DNA of 64,000 nt, taken from Adiantum capillus-veneris (lineage: Eukaryota > Streptophyta > Polypodiopsida > Polypodiales > Pteridaceae). The notes beneath the pieces are model-generated. The model was given only the letters and a program-made list of their open reading frames with translations, ran no database searches and was not told the DNA's origin. The position numbers were made by a program, and so were the translations under genes. Shown one piece after another: positions 1 to 12,153 of the stretch. Every line of letters starts with the position of its first letter. The first letter of the stretch is position 1. The stretch covers positions 105,042,141 through 105,106,140 of the forward strand of contig CM043942.1 of NCBI GenBank assembly GCA_014529385.2, in the 5' to 3' direction.

Positions 1-741
1 GCCTCCGTCATTGCTACATACTCTTCTTCCGTGGTAGAAAGTGAAACCACTTTCTGCAGCTTTGAAGCCCAGCTTACTGCTGTGCCTCCAACTGTGAACA
101 CATAGCCAGTAGTGCTCCTTCGAGTATCTTTGCCACCTTCCATATCTGCATCAGCATACCCTTCTAGAAAAATATCAGTTCCTCCAAAATACAAAGCATT
201 TTTTGTTGTCCCTTTTAGATACTTAAGTATCCACTTCACAGCTTGCCAATGCTCTTTACCTGGGTTGTCCATGAACCTACTCACAACTCCCACTGCATGT
301 GCAATGTCTGGCCTTGTCCAGACCATAGCATACATTAGAGAACCTACCACTGCAGCATATGGAACTTTAGACATATAGGCTATCTCCTCTTGTGTCTTTG
401 GACACATATCTTTTGTTAGTTTAAAGTGACCAGCCAAAGGTGTAGAAACTGGTTTTGCATTTTGCATTGCAAACCTTTCTAGTACCTTCTTGATGTAATC
501 TTCTTGAGATAGCTTTATTGTCTTCTTCGTCATGTCCCTTGATATTTTCATACCAAGTATCCTCTTTGCAGCACCTAAATCTTTCATTGAAAAAGATTTA
601 GATAGCTCCTCTTTTAGGCCTTTGATGTCCTGCATGTTAGCACTTGCAATCAACATGTCATCCACATACAACATTAGGATGATGAATTTCCCATCTCCCA
701 AATTCTTCGTGTAGAATTGCCCATGCAAACGCTCATGTTCC
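1..741 (-). pseudogene. Ty1/copia pol fragment: reverse transcriptase C-part and RNase H
   Basis: Read on the minus strand, this stretch is open without a stop from about 741 to the window edge and gives the second half of a copia polyprotein. The RT catalytic box LYVDDMLIAS is followed by MKDLG and the SQEDYIKKVLERF segment. RNase H motifs follow: the VGSLMYAM/TRPDIA block, ADADMEGG and STTEEEYVAMTEA. Reverse transcriptase copies element RNA into DNA and RNase H removes the RNA strand. Gag, protease, integrase and the first half of RT are absent. At about 741 the sequence changes abruptly into gypsy sequence on the same strand, so the fragment is truncated by a rearrangement. The family differs from the copies at 38-49 kb (different residues around YVDD). 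Its end lies outside the window. Confidence 0.88.
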
Positions 742-1665
742 TAGACTCACATGGATCATGGTGGTGACCTCATAAATATGTGGCACATATGTCATGTGTT
801 GGAATTTAGAGTAAGTACCCATGGTAAGGGTTACTTCCTAAAAGTAGTATGCATAGTGTTGTTGTTTGATAGTTTTCTTTGACAGTTCTAAAATGTGCTT
901 GCTTACTAAGCCTGTCAACTATCATCCATATTTTTGTATTTCCATGGATTGATTTGGTCAAGAAAAAAATAAAATTCATAGAAATAATGTCCCAAGGTGC
1001 TTTGGGAATTGGCAATGGTTGTAGTAAATTGGACTATTTTCCTCCGTCATCCTTTATCTTTTGGCAAACAAGGCACTTAGACACACAATCATGTATATCT
1101 ATCTACCTTTATTGTGGGACAATAAAAATAGGTTTTTGATCCTTTAAGAGTACCTTGAATTTCTCTATGCCATGCATAAGGTTGAGCATGAGATTCATAC
1201 ATGACCTATTGTCTTAGAGAGTGGGCAAAACATAACCAATTATTATAGATAAGATATCCATCCTCTAATGGGTTCCTTTTTCTTCCCTAGTCCTATTGCA
1301 GACATTACATCCCAAAAGTAAATTTCTGGAGCATAATCATCCATCATCAAATTACATAGATTGTCATAGAATGCTATACTAACAACATTGAATTACTGTC
1401 TACAAGAGAGTGTGTCTACTACTTAGTTACTACTCCCAAGAATATGAGCAACATGAAAATTAAATTTTGAAAGAAAATGAGCCCACCTCATTTGCTTGTC
1501 AAAAATGATTTTTTGTGTCATGAATTACTTTAAGCTTTGATGGCTCCTCCTAATAGTAAAAAGAGTACTAGAGAAGTAATGATTTCATGTCTCCAATGTA
1601 TGGAGAATACATAGAAGTTCTTTTTCAAAGTTACTGTTACATGTGTGCCATGTTGGAACATTAAA
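741..1665 (-). pseudogene. Decayed Ty3/gypsy pol fragment (RNase H to integrase)
   Basis: On the minus strand, successive short frames match the gypsy pol at 15.2-18.6 kb in the same order. RNase H 'EKELL..LHTLET' lies near 1600-1660 and 'DKQMRWAHFLSKFNF' near 1450-1500. Integrase zinc-region 'VMYESHAQPYA' lies near 1180-1205, 'LVCQKIKDD' near 1060, and the integrase core start 'PKAPWDIISMNFIF' and 'IVDRLSKQAHF' at 815-1015. Stops and frameshifts separate the pieces, so it is long dead. It is the same family as, or a close relative of, the element at 12-18 kb. The 741 end abuts a copia fragment. No LTR is recognisable. Confidence 0.8.
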
Positions 1666-2816
1666 GATAGAACTTCATAACGTCACATCGAGTAAGGTAC
1701 AAACCTGGGGGATTCACTCTTTATATAAAACAGGACGCCACCTGCGAGCGGACAACCTTGATAAAACCCCTATATACGACTCATATTAGGGAATATGACC
1801 CCCCTTTCTACGCTTATACGACAATCAATGAAGAAAACTATTATACCCCTATCTTACATATAAAATTTAGGTCTCACATGATCTAACTAAGTAAAACTTG
1901 TCAGAGAGTGTGTAGCATAGTGAATGGCAACGTACTAAGGAACCACTTCTATTGATAACTAGATGTACCCTCAATGTGTCTTAGTTTGAGTTTCAAACTA
2001 TGTGCCCGATCAGCCTGCACTCTGGCTACTCGTCCAATTCTGAACCATCTAAATTACTAAAAAAATGGCTATAAAGTTATGTTAGGTTCTTTGTGTAAAT
2101 TTGCATCTATACAATCTCTTTATACTTTTATCCGTCAACAAATGAGCTATATGGCACAAAACAAGAAATTGATATAAAGCAGTGTTAGTTCTTGCATGTA
2201 TCTTTGTAGCTATTGAATCACAAGTTCAAGGGTAGACTCTTTTGGGAAGACATGATTTTGAAATAGAAAAACTTCCTCTCACTTTTCCCATTTCTCACTT
2301 CCCGCCCCCCATAAATATGATACCCCCTCCCTTATTTTTAAGCTTGGGAGATAAATTATTGGGGGCCTACCCCTAACTTATACACTTACTTAACTTGTAA
2401 AAACCCCTCCTCCCCTGCACTTACGTGGTGCGGTAAGTTTTCCATGGTGAATCCCCCGGGGGTACAAAAGACCAAAAGGACACCACAGAGACATAGGACA
2501 AAGACAAAAGAACTACTTGCATATAGCTTTGTACATTAGAATGATCATGCATAAGCTCATACATCATTTCAGGTAGTGCCTGCCTTTTATAGAATCTCAG
2601 ACCGCATGACAATACAAATAGTTCCATCCTTTCAAACTAGAACAAACAACCCCTCGATATCCAAACTAAGGTTATTTTGGCCTAAGATTTGACACGCACA
2701 AAGGACAAGATCCCACAATAATTACAAAATTTTCAATTTTCCATTAGAGGAATCAGCAAGAGGAATGAAAGGGGGAGGTGGATTGGGGTTTACATATCGC
2801 CTCAACTGAGAAAAGG
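1666..2816. other. Anonymous AT-rich sequence, no gene seen
   Basis: No frame here shows a recognisable motif on either strand. The short open frames lack supporting features. It may be the unrecognised remainder of the neighbouring retroelements. Confidence 0.5.
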
Positions 2817-4402
2817 TTAATAGCTAGGGTAATGTGGTAGGAGCAAAGCCAATGCATCTGTCCACCAAGTAGGAGCTGAAGGATTAAACAGATTGAGGGA
2901 GTTTACACATTGGTTTGAAAAGAATGCAATGCATCGAAAGAGACTCTTGTACTTGGTAGCAATATGTTTTCGGGTTGCCACTTCCTCTCTCAACTGTTCC
3001 TCCTCCTCCTTACTCAGTAGCATTAGTGTTTTGAGGTTTTCTACCTCCATCTCTATTGCTATGAGGGCCACCTATGCATTCTACAATAGATTATAAGGGT
3101 TGTACAAAACCATTAGTCCCCCTAGATGAGCCTCTGGTGTTGGCAGTGCCGGAACCACTGAGGAGGGCTTGAATGCTGCTTGCCACTTTGGGATTTCCCC
3201 CTTCTTCGTGAACTTGTATATCCTCCTTCACAAGTGAAACTATGTATCTATGTTGTCCTCTATCAGTGGCAACAGGTCGGAGTTGGCATTTTGGTACGCC
3301 ATTTTCAAAGGATAGTCTGCTCGATGACAGACTATGCCTGCCACTCCTTAGCCAAAGTGGCTACCTTTGTTGCTTTGCAGACCTAATGGCGGGCTTTCTC
3401 TTCCCTTTTCTTTTTGTAAACAACACTTGCATTTCAGCCCGGTGCAATCGAGTTTGGAAATCCTATCAATTAAGGACTGATTTTGATCTGTTAGCTCAAA
3501 AATCTATTGTTGCTGAGTGGAATAACTTGCAATTGTTGCCTTTGCTCATGCTAGTGTAGATTTACTTGATACATAAATTGAAGGAAATCAATACATGCTG
3601 CTCATGTAGCTGGTATCCTGTCTACAACCAAGGGTACTCCGCATAGATATGAGGAATAGAAGGAAACTATCGCAACTCTGGAAAAAAAGGGCCTCTCCAG
3701 TATTTGGTGCACCTCATTGACTTACTGCCCTTCCCTAGATGATGATTGGGTATAGCAGAGGTTTTCATAGGTCCTATTATGGCACCGTTATCAGAGGAGT
3801 TAATACTGGCACATAAATGGGTATGGACATTGTTTGACCCCCATCTATAGTAATTGATACATGTCACAATAGACGATTTGTTAATAACGCCTATAGCCTC
3901 CTCTTCAGCGTCTCCTATTTCCATTCTTTCATCGGAGGCTGCTGCACTCCATCCTCAGCACTGGATGATACCACTGCCTTAGAGACTGATGGCACACAAA
4001 TGAAAGTATTCATGGTAGCAACAAAATCAAAAGCTATGCCATATCCTTTAAGACGATTGAAATTTGCTTGTCCTGAGCTCATCAACATTGATGTCATAGG
4101 CTCATCAATAGGGGGTAAGGGTGCCAGTTTGCTTTCAATCTAACATGCCATGATCCTCATGACCACAATCCGACCAAGCCAAGTAATGCAAGATCCAACA
4201 CTTTGAAAGTTTGCTAGTTATTACATGCTGCCTCAAACATCGGGGAATCTTTGACCTTTTGGGTGGTAAGTGAGCCTTGTTGAGGTCCTCCGCGTGGTCC
4301 CTCTTGATTCTTGACTTCAAAACTTTTTGCTTCCTCCCCTGAGTTCATCAACACCCACTTAAGACACCCCACCAACATCTTTAATTTCCATTGAAGTGTC
4401 AT
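2817..4402 (-). pseudogene. Unidentified decayed coding sequence
   Basis: Several minus-strand open frames follow one another at 4402-4214, 4320-4135, 4097-3915, 3924-3667 and 3071-2817, in different phases. Their composition looks coding. The 2817-3071 frame carries an acidic/basic heptad-like stretch (MEVENLKTLMLL then KEEEEQLREEVATRK) suggesting a short coiled coil, and 4214-4402 contains a Gly/Gln-rich linker. I do not recognise the family. A gag-like or accessory ORF of an LTR element is possible because the flanks are retroelements, but no zinc knuckle or protease motif is present. Multiple frame changes imply a pseudogene. Confidence 0.35.
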
Positions 4403-4464
4403 TAGCTCAAGCTACGTTCAACACTTAGAGCAATTTTTTGACATTGACCTCACTCATGCAAGGG

Positions 4465-4465
<1 letters not shown>

Positions 4466-4524
<59 letters not shown>
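4466..4524. repeat. (CA)n microsatellite
   Basis: A perfect CA dinucleotide run of about 59 bp. Confidence 0.98.
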
Positions 4525-4526
<2 letters not shown>

Positions 4527-6352
4527 TGTCAAGGAATATTAACTTAAAATGGGGAAATTTAAGCTCCCTTGGCTGAGAATATTACCTGCTTTGTGTGTAG
4601 CTAGGATTAAAAAAATTCCTTTTAAGGTAATTTTTCACTTAAGTGAGCATTACTAAATTGGGGCATACTCAGAGCGAGTGGATAGAATTAGGTGAAGCTC
4701 TGTAGCGCACGGATTCTGCCGGAAAAATCAGGAATCATCTATAGCAAATGATGCTAGTGAAGCACATGTGCCATTCAAGGCTATCTACCTCCATCGAATG
4801 CCTGGCTGGAAATGATATGCAAGAATCTAAGTGTGGGTTGTGGAATTTCGGGCTGTTCCGTGCAGGAATAATATAAAAGGTGAGGGTCTCCCTCACTTAG
4901 CTGGCGCGTATGTGCTTTTGTATTCTCTGTGTGTAGAAGAGGGTTAGTGATTAAGTGGTTGAGCTTGGAGTTATTAAACTATGGCGAAAGCAAAGCAAGT
5001 CTTGGCAGTCCAACCATTGGCTTCTGCTTCTTCTCAGGTCGAGTTCCTTTGCTTAATATATAATAGAAATGATGCTTGGTACTGTGAAACCCATTTCTTG
5101 ACATTAAGATTATTGAAAGAACTGCTCATTTGGATTTGTAGTTAGCAAAAGAATTTGATTTTTACTTCATGCATGGTATTGACTGCATACACACTTAGCT
5201 TTTTGCTACTGTACAAAAAAATGGCATCAAATCTGGCATAAATATGATACTGTTCTGGTTTTTTTACTGATGGTGAGTATAAGGTTGAAAGCTTGGTGGT
5301 GTTGCTGGTTATGCCACCATGGAATATATATAAGCATTCAGGTTTCTTTACAAAGGTTTTTTGTAACCCTTTTGGAGACTGGACTAAACGGGATTTTGCT
5401 ATACTGATATTGGTTTTTATCGGCATTGATAAACTGCGGCAGTACTTGGGGTGTAAATTTTTGAGAAGGAATCATGTTCACTAACTTTGTCTAAAAGCTG
5501 TACCATTTTTTAATAAGTGGCTCACAGAACTGGATCTAATTTTTTGATAATGCTTCTAAAATAACCTTGAGAATGATGTGATGTATCTAATAAGGTTTTT
5601 ATGGCATATTCCTTTGACTCTTTACAGCTTCAACCTTTTCAAATTTGGAAAAATACTGGTAGTATAAACATGGTTGAGTGTCAAATCACCTGATGATTGT
5701 GAGGGTGCTAATCAATAAGGTAAGGAATGAATAGTATTCTAACTAGGGATGTTACTTATCAGTTTTTTGGTTTTGGGCTGAAAGTTCAGCTGGTACTTTG
5801 ATCCCAAGGGTAATTCTGACTGACATGGATCAAGTTTTCTACTTGTTGCTTGGATGCCTGGCTTAAATCTGGCCCGTACTACCATAAAAACTTGTTATAT
5901 ACATACATATTCTGGTTCTTTATGCTTCACTACTTGAGATTTGGCATAAACTAAGATTCTGACCGAGATGGGTATAGTGTTACTCTAGCTCTGGCTGATA
6001 CTTCCCTGGCTTGAGATAATACTTCTCAGAGCTAATGGTTTTTGATACCTTTGCTAACTAAAAGTGATCTAAGCTGCATTGTACATTATACGGTGTACAT
6101 ATAATATGCTTTAAACGGACGTATTATACGACACCTATTTTTATTCGACCGTATTATACAATGCCATATCAGCAAAACCACCGTATTGTATAATTTATTA
6201 GCATTTCAATAGAATAATATTTCGATCTATATATTATTTCGATCGAAATAATATTACGATCAAAATAAGTTTCTTTATATACCTTGAAAACGGCTTGTGT
6301 TACTCATTCCATTGAGTTCACTTCTCCTCTTCTCATCTATAGGTGAGCCTCA
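4525..6352. other. Anonymous intergenic sequence
   Basis: No supported coding region. At 6115-6190 there are three near-copies of the motif CGTATTATAC/CGTATTGTATA, followed by an AT-rich stretch with ATTATTTCGATC palindromic runs (6220-6260). A T/C-rich stretch and a donor-like AGGTGAGC at 6341-6348 precede the hAT hairpin region and could mark a 5' leader exon of the hAT gene. Confidence 0.4.
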
Positions 6353-6459
6353 ACAACAAGAAAAATGTAAAAAAATTAGTTTTAATGTTATTGAATAATT
6401 TAATAGAAATTTATAGCTTTAAACAAAATGTGTTTTTATGTTTTGGAGTTGATTTTAGT

Positions 6460-7005
6460 CTTTATCTGCTCTGTGTGAAGTATATCTTACATTGAGAGGT
6501 AAATTAAATAAAGTAGTTAATGATTACTTGCATTGTGTAGAGGAAACTCACACTTGGAAGTGATTCAATAAAAGTAAAGTTAGCAATTATTTGCTTTGTG
6601 CTGAACTATGTTCACACTTAGAACTAACTTAAGTTAGATAGTTACAGTGAGGAGCTACTTGTTGTGTGTTGAACTATGTTCACACTTGGAAGTAACTTAG
6701 GTTAGTTTTATCAAATGATTGTCTGTCATGTCTAGAGTAGTACTCACACTACAGACAATGTAGGTAGATTAAATAATAATCTCTCTCTTTATGTAGAGGT
6801 ATTCTCACACCTAGAAGAGATTTATAGAAGTAGTAAATTTTGATTTCTTGCCATGTGTAGAGTTACACTCACACTTGGAGGTAATTTAGATAGGTTTTAA
6901 AAAATAACTTGCTATGTGTAGAGTTTACTCACACTTGGAAGTTATTGAGATAGATTAAGCTATTTATTAATTAGGATTCAGGTGTAAAGTGAGAGCTCAC
7001 ACTTA
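6460..7005 (+). repeat. Array of about nine imperfect hairpins, period about 62 bp
   Basis: Each unit has the form [arm] TGTGTAGAG, 3-5 nt loop, CTCACACTTGG [complementary arm]. Units lie near 6462-6505, 6520-6568, 6578-6630, 6652-6698, 6717-6758, 6778-6821, 6837-6888, 6902-6946 and 6976-7003. The loop-proximal part is conserved. The outer arms differ between units yet remain complementary within a unit: ATTGTCTG/CAGACAAT (6718-6758), AATCTCT/AGAGATT (6778-6821), AATAACTT/AAGTTATT (6903-6946), AAGTTAG/CTAACTT (6577-6630). The array lies between a possible splice donor near 6343 and a possible acceptor (TTTGTAG at 7127-7133) just before the transposase ATG at 7145. It may therefore be in a 5' leader intron, or be subterminal repeats of the hAT element. 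Confidence 0.8.
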
Positions 7006-7144
7006 AAAAAAATTCTATTTTTGGTATTTATTTATTAAAAAGGTTGAAAACATTGATAAATAAAGTAATGTAAATGGTATTAGAGTTTGGTTTTAGATGT
7101 GTATTTAGTAATTACTTCTGTTCGAGTTTGTAGATCTTAAGAAG

Positions 7145-9264
7145 ATGGTGAAAGGATATGAGTGGAACTACGTAGACAAATTGGTCAGTACAAAGAATAC
7201 ATCAAAGTTGAAGTGCAAGACTTGCGGCCATAATTTTAAGGGAAATGTGCATAGGATAAAAAAACATGTGTTAAAAATTCCTGGAAACGTTTTAGGTTGC
7301 AAAAATCCCCTAAGAGGTACTGAAGAAAAATTTCCCGAGTGGGCAAACAAGGCAAAGAGAGCACTTCTTGAAGGAAAAAAAAAGGGAGGTCCCAAAATGA
7401 TGGATCCATCTATGGCTAGGGACATCGAGATGACACTCGAGAATGATAAAAACCCTCCCTCTACCCCTGCTTCAGGTCAAGGAGGGCGTCATTCATCCGT
7501 TGCTGGGGATTGTAGCTCTAATCCTACCGGAAGCTCTGCTAACATAAGCCGAAGTGAAGCATGGACTGGAGGAGAACCTGCATCAAGTGGTTCTACTTTG
7601 CCTCAGGCATTTGGTAAACAATGGCTGCTTGAACTCCATCTTAAGTGGACGCAAGCATTCGTTGCATGTGGAATTCCTTTTTAATGTCATTCGAAATCCT
7701 ATCTTCAAAGATGCTTTAATGAGAATGGCAAAGAAGGGTTCTGTGGTACCTGATTATAATAAGATGCGTATAGAATACTTAGATAAAGTGAAAATTACAT
7801 AAAAAAATTATCTTGATTATCTGCCACAGTATGGATGCACAATTGCTCTAGATGGTTGAACAAATTGTCAGAAGAAACCATTGATTAATGTGATGTTGAT
7901 TTGTCCAAGAGGTTCCATCTTTCTTGAGGCAATCGATACATCCTTGAAAGAGAAAACTAGTGGATATCTTGCTGGTGTGTATGAGCGTTTGATTAGAAGG
8001 GCAGGAGGACCTAAAAATGTGACAGCCATTGTCACAGATAATGCATCTAACTACAAAGCAGATGGAAAAGCAATTGAAGCAAAGTATACAGAGCTAACAT
8101 GGGTTCCATGTGCTGCTCACACTTTGAATCTGCTCTTAAAAAACTTTGGGAAAGTTCCTTCTATTAAACAAACTCTTCTAGATGCAAACCACTTGGTGAA
8201 GTTTATAAGAGAGCATTTATTTTCTTATGCTTTGTTCATAACAAAGTCCCCCACCAAAAATTTACAGATTTTTTGTGTGACCCGTTTTACAACAGCATAT
8301 TATGTTCTGTCAACACTACAGCAGGTTAAAGCGGCCCTTGTTGAAACAGTGGCAGATAGAAGATGGGACAGTTGGCTTGATAAGTATCCCAAGTATGAAC
8401 CTGCCTGTAGCCAAATGCTATCAGCTTGTAAACTCTCCTGTTTTTTGGAGAAATGTAGACAAAATTGTTACCGTCACAGAACCCTTCACTCATCTGATAC
8501 GATTAGTGGACAAAGAAGCCTCTATATTTGGGCGGGTTTACTGGTACATGCATGAAGCCACTCGCAAGTTAAAAGAATGTACATCTTATGCGGGCAAAGA
8601 GAAAGCCATGATGATGTCATTTGTCAAAAGACGATGGGAGCAGTTGCATACTCCTTTGCATGGAGCAGGTTTTGTTTTAGATCCTAAGTTTCAGATGCAC
8701 GAGAAATCTTCAAACAATGAAGTGATCAATGATTTCAAGAAAGTGTGTGCTCAACTACTAGGAAATATGGATGGATAGGTGGCATACACACAAAAGACGG
8801 CATATACTAGCAGAGAAGGAATGTGTGGGAATCCTTGGCATATAGATGCCATCAAGACAATGAGCGTAACAGTTTGTTGGAAAGAGTACGGTGGAGAAAA
8901 AGTGAAACTTCAACATGTGGCTGTGAGAGCATTGTCTATTGCCGCTTCGAGTGGTATCTGTGAAAGAAATTGGTCTTCGTTTTCTTTCGTGCATACTAAA
9001 AAACAAAATCGATTAAGTCCTAAATGAGCTGTGGATTTGGTTTATGTATTTTGTAATATGCGACTTATGTACAAGCCAACAAAGTTAGCCACACGTGCCA
9101 CAGAAGAAAGCTTCGGGCGCTTTCAAACACACAAAGCAATTGCAAATGAGCTCAACTCCGATGATAAATTGGAATGGAACCTGAAAGATAATGATCCAGA
9201 TTTTTCAGATGTTGAAGAAATTGATGACATGGTGCCTGTGATTGAGGAGACAGATGAGCTATAA
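7145..9264 (+). pseudogene. hAT-superfamily transposase (BED finger, DUF659, hAT dimerisation)
   Basis: A hAT transposase excises and inserts a DNA transposon. The ATG at 7145 opens a BED zinc finger (CKTCG ... H ... H within about the first 50 residues). The DUF659-type catalytic core follows: ALDG (first acid, about 7842-7856), CPRGSIFLEAID, and TDNASNYKADGKAIE with the second acid, then WVPCAAHTLNLLL. The C-terminal dimerisation region has ALSIAASSGICERNWSSF (third acid in ERNWS) and an acidic tail ending at 9264. Breaks: frameshifts near 7610-7680 and 8330-8420, and stops at about 7799-7801, 7857-7859 (TGG to TGA in DGW), 8776-8778 and 9025-9027. The three catalytic acids survive but the frame does not, so it is a non-autonomous relic. 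I could not define terminal inverted repeats or an 8-bp target duplication. Confidence 0.9.
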
Positions 9265-9559
9265 AGTTTGTACTGTATTCTCTATCAATTTTGCAATGTT
9301 AAAGTTATGTAGAGTTTAGCTTCAAAATCTCTCTCTCTCTCTCACTCACTCACTCTCTTCCTCTTTCTTTGTCTCCCTTTCTCTCCATCTGCTCCATATC
9401 ATTGTCAAAAAGAGAGAGAGAGAACAAAACTTACACAATTGTAATAAGAGCCGACATGTTCATTTGTTGCAGAAAATAAAGATTTACATCCAAAAAGAGG
9501 TTTTCGTTACAAATCTTGAGATTTAAGATACAAAAAGAGCTTAGTATTGTGAGGGATAT
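9265..9559. other. hAT downstream region with short CT and GA runs
   Basis: This AT-rich stretch has a CT run near 9330-9346 and a GA run near 9410-9422, which could pair as an imperfect stem. No coding evidence. It may contain the 3' end of the hAT element. Confidence 0.4.
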
Positions 9560-10310
9560 TTAATTTAAATCATGGGTTGTTTCTCTTAAAAGGTCAGATA
9601 CAAGAAATCCTGATGGGCCAAATGAATCTCTTGCACCCGCATTGTCCATCTCTTCTTCGTTAACAGGCCTATACTTTACCTCGTACCATGCCAACTTTCT
9701 TTCTAGAGTTGCTATACGAGTGCGCAGCGTGGCTGGGGTCTCTCCTTGACTTGCCAAATCCACGCCTTGGGTTGCAAGCTGCTCAATGACTGCGGTTTCT
9801 TTGGGCAAGTATGTATATCCTCTCTTGCAAGGAGGGTCTTCTTGATTAGCTTCCGTGCATGAATCTTCTTGGCTGGGCGTCCTTTGCCAACACCTCTTGT
9901 AGTGGGATGATGGTTCCAATCAACTTTGAGCCGCAATACATAGTAGCAATAGCATTGTTGTACAAAGTAAATTTCCATTTGATTATTGTTTGGTGGCGAT
10001 TTGTACACTTGGATAAATCTTGCAAGGATATTTCTTGCGAGAACAGTGTGTTGCAAATCTGAAACCTTCAAGGGAGCGGAAGGTTTAGCATTTCCACTGA
10101 CTTGAAATAATGTGTTGCGTACGAAGCGATTCGGGCATAGCTGTCTGCATTGCCTGTAATTCAGCGGCTCCCCTTGAAGTTCTGATTCGTATTGTTGGGT
10201 TGCAGCCAAAGCGTTGAGATCTCCTTGAGCCACCCGAATCCCTTCCTCTTTGTAAATTTGCTGAGCCAATGCATGATTAAGGTAAGGATCATTAGGCTGC
10301 TGTGCATTCT
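9560..10310 (-). pseudogene. Unidentified coding remnant, two frames
   Basis: On the minus strand a 185-codon frame (10269-9712) and an overlapping 119-codon frame (9919-9560) both look coding. The first has Gln/Asn-rich helical sequence (MAQQIYKEEGIRVAQGDL, then NALAATQQYE), a CRQLCPNRFV segment and a hydrophobic FVQQCYCYYVLRLKV stretch. The second has the likely original C-terminus: a helical LRTRIATLERKLAWYEVKY segment and an end at 9560. A frameshift near 9870-9920 would join them. Open sequence continues upstream of the first ATG to about 10310. I do not recognise the family. It lies downstream of, and on the same strand as, the kinase-like remnant at 10.6-11.9 kb, so both could be exons of one decayed gene. 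Confidence 0.45.
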
Positions 10311-10599
10311 ATCTTCTATAACTGAAATGCAAAATAATAAACTTTAGTGAAATAGGTCTTAACAATTGGAAAAGAGAGCTGTTTTAGAGAATTGAGCGAT
10401 CCAACTTGAAATACATTAAGACCTCAACTTGAAGAACTTTAAAGACATAATTGAACACCATTAATGAAACACTTTACATATGACCACACTAAATATTACA
10501 CCACATTGCACACCATTAATGTCAAAAAAGTTGATTCAATTTAGTCATCAACAGGCCTCAAGCCATATTCAATTGCAATATGATAGCCAAATTACGGCC

Positions 10600-11865
10600 T
10601 CCATTCAAACAAAGGCTTAAATCCCATATCTTAGGTCTATCTAAGGGTTTGGGGGATTTTCCACTAGCAAGATGTTTATTTACATTTCACAAAAATTCGC
10701 GCTTGAGAACCTCAGTGGGCTCTAGAATACACGCAATCAAGCGTCTAAGAATATATGAGAGACTATATATATCAGATGCCTTGGTGAATGGAGGAGGATT
10801 GGTGCTGATATTTTCAGGGGCAGTCTATGGATAACCTTGTTCAAATTGAGCTCTGCATTAAGGGGTGAGATTTGGCGGCTTGGGAAATGTTGCAGGTCTG
10901 CTTGATGGTGTGCTTTGCCCCCAGTCTGCAATGCCAGCATACACTCCTCGCTCGCCAAAATGAAGTAGGATATTTCTAGTGTGTAGATCATTGTGAATGA
11001 ATTCGTGACTATGCACAAATTTAATCGTCTACAGAAGAGCATTATAGATTGGCAAAATGTTGTTTGGAACTGCTGTATAGTTCTAAACGTGTGTTGGAAC
11101 TCTGTGATTGCATGCTTGCTTCCATCATGATGACATGCCTGAATCTAGTGCTCAAGATGACCTCCATTCCAAAACTTGAAGATCAGCATAGGTCTTTTGC
11201 TATACCGAACAAGAGCACGAGGCAATATCATGCCACAATGCTGAACAGTTGTAGCAGTTGCCTCCTCTCGTACGATTTGTAAAGTTGGCTTGCTTCCTAT
11301 TTGGTCTTTGTAGATCTTTGCCGCATAGACAGGATCTTTGAAGAGAGGATGAGCCACCAATACTTGTTTCACATTTGCAAAATGTCCCTCACCTAATTGG
11401 GGTGCTTGCAAGTGAAAGATGGAATGCTCCCCAAGTAAGTGTAGGACAGGAGGACATATCGTATCATCCAGGTGTGCAACTAAGGGTTGAGCACCTGATG
11501 GAGGAGGTACATACTCTTATATCCTAGGACATTTTGAAGAGCCTTCAATCTTATCTTTGCTCTTCAACTTTGAATGTAGCTGTGCTACAAGCTGCATTCG
11601 CTCTTTGATTCTAGGTTTGGTTTTGATTTCTGGATGAACCATACTTTCAAAACTTCTAGTGACCTGACACAATAATTGCTTTACTATGTTATGCATCACT
11701 CCATTAATGCGCAGAGCTGGGTCAAACAAAACTGGGAATGCACTGCACAGCTTCAGCCAACACTATTCCACAAGTTCAATCACAAAATCATCAAACCTTG
11801 CCTATAGTGGATCAAATGATCGTCTGAAGCTCCATAGAGAGACAAAATCAAAGCATCACTAATGA
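10600..11865 (-). pseudogene. Protein-kinase-like pseudogene
   Basis: Minus-strand frames carry kinase landmarks in the right order. A glycine loop LGEGHFANVKQVLV and an AAKIYK lysine lie near 11320-11400. A catalytic loop HNDLHTRNILL (with N for the usual R before D) has HNDLH at 10981-10995. A DFG-equivalent ADWG lies at about 10918-10929 and a TAPEN activation-end motif at about 10810-10824, followed by TKASDIYSLSYIL. Frameshifts separate N- and C-lobe parts around 11040-11145, and there are stops. An upstream helical region (11729-11517) leads into the kinase without a recognised domain. In active form it would phosphorylate proteins, but the HND and DWG variants suggest an atypical kinase. 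It is broken and probably not functional. Confidence 0.62.
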
Positions 11866-12153
11866 TTTTGGGATGCTGACGTGTTAACTTTGTCTCTACC
11901 ATGACTGAAGCATGAAAATACATGAAGCAAATATAAGTAGGTAAATCTAGAATAGATAAAAATTTGACATATATGATTGTAAATAATTATAAACAAAAAC
12001 ATTTCATGGACAATAATAACCTCCAATAATGAAAGATCGAGACATTTTATGCACCATAATAACAACTGTCATAAAATCTAATATCTAACCAACCCAAATG
12101 ATTTTCTCATATTAAATTGATCACTTAATGTAGGAGAATAAATGGGAACAAGT
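11866..12153. other. AT-rich anonymous sequence
   Basis: No coding or repeat structure recognised. Confidence 0.4.

Noticed and set aside
2421-2627. Small minus-strand ORF
   Set aside because: No motif, no continuation, composition not distinctive.
4466-4524. Telomere or centromere satellite
   Set aside because: A simple CA microsatellite only.
6115-6190. CGTATTATAC motifs at 6.1 kb and 32.8 kb as ends of one element
   Set aside because: The shared motif is only about 11 bp in AT-rich sequence; no extended similarity seen.
6460-7005. CRISPR array
   Set aside because: Spacing is regular, but units are palindromes with diverging, self-complementary arms, not identical repeats with unique spacers, and this is plant DNA.
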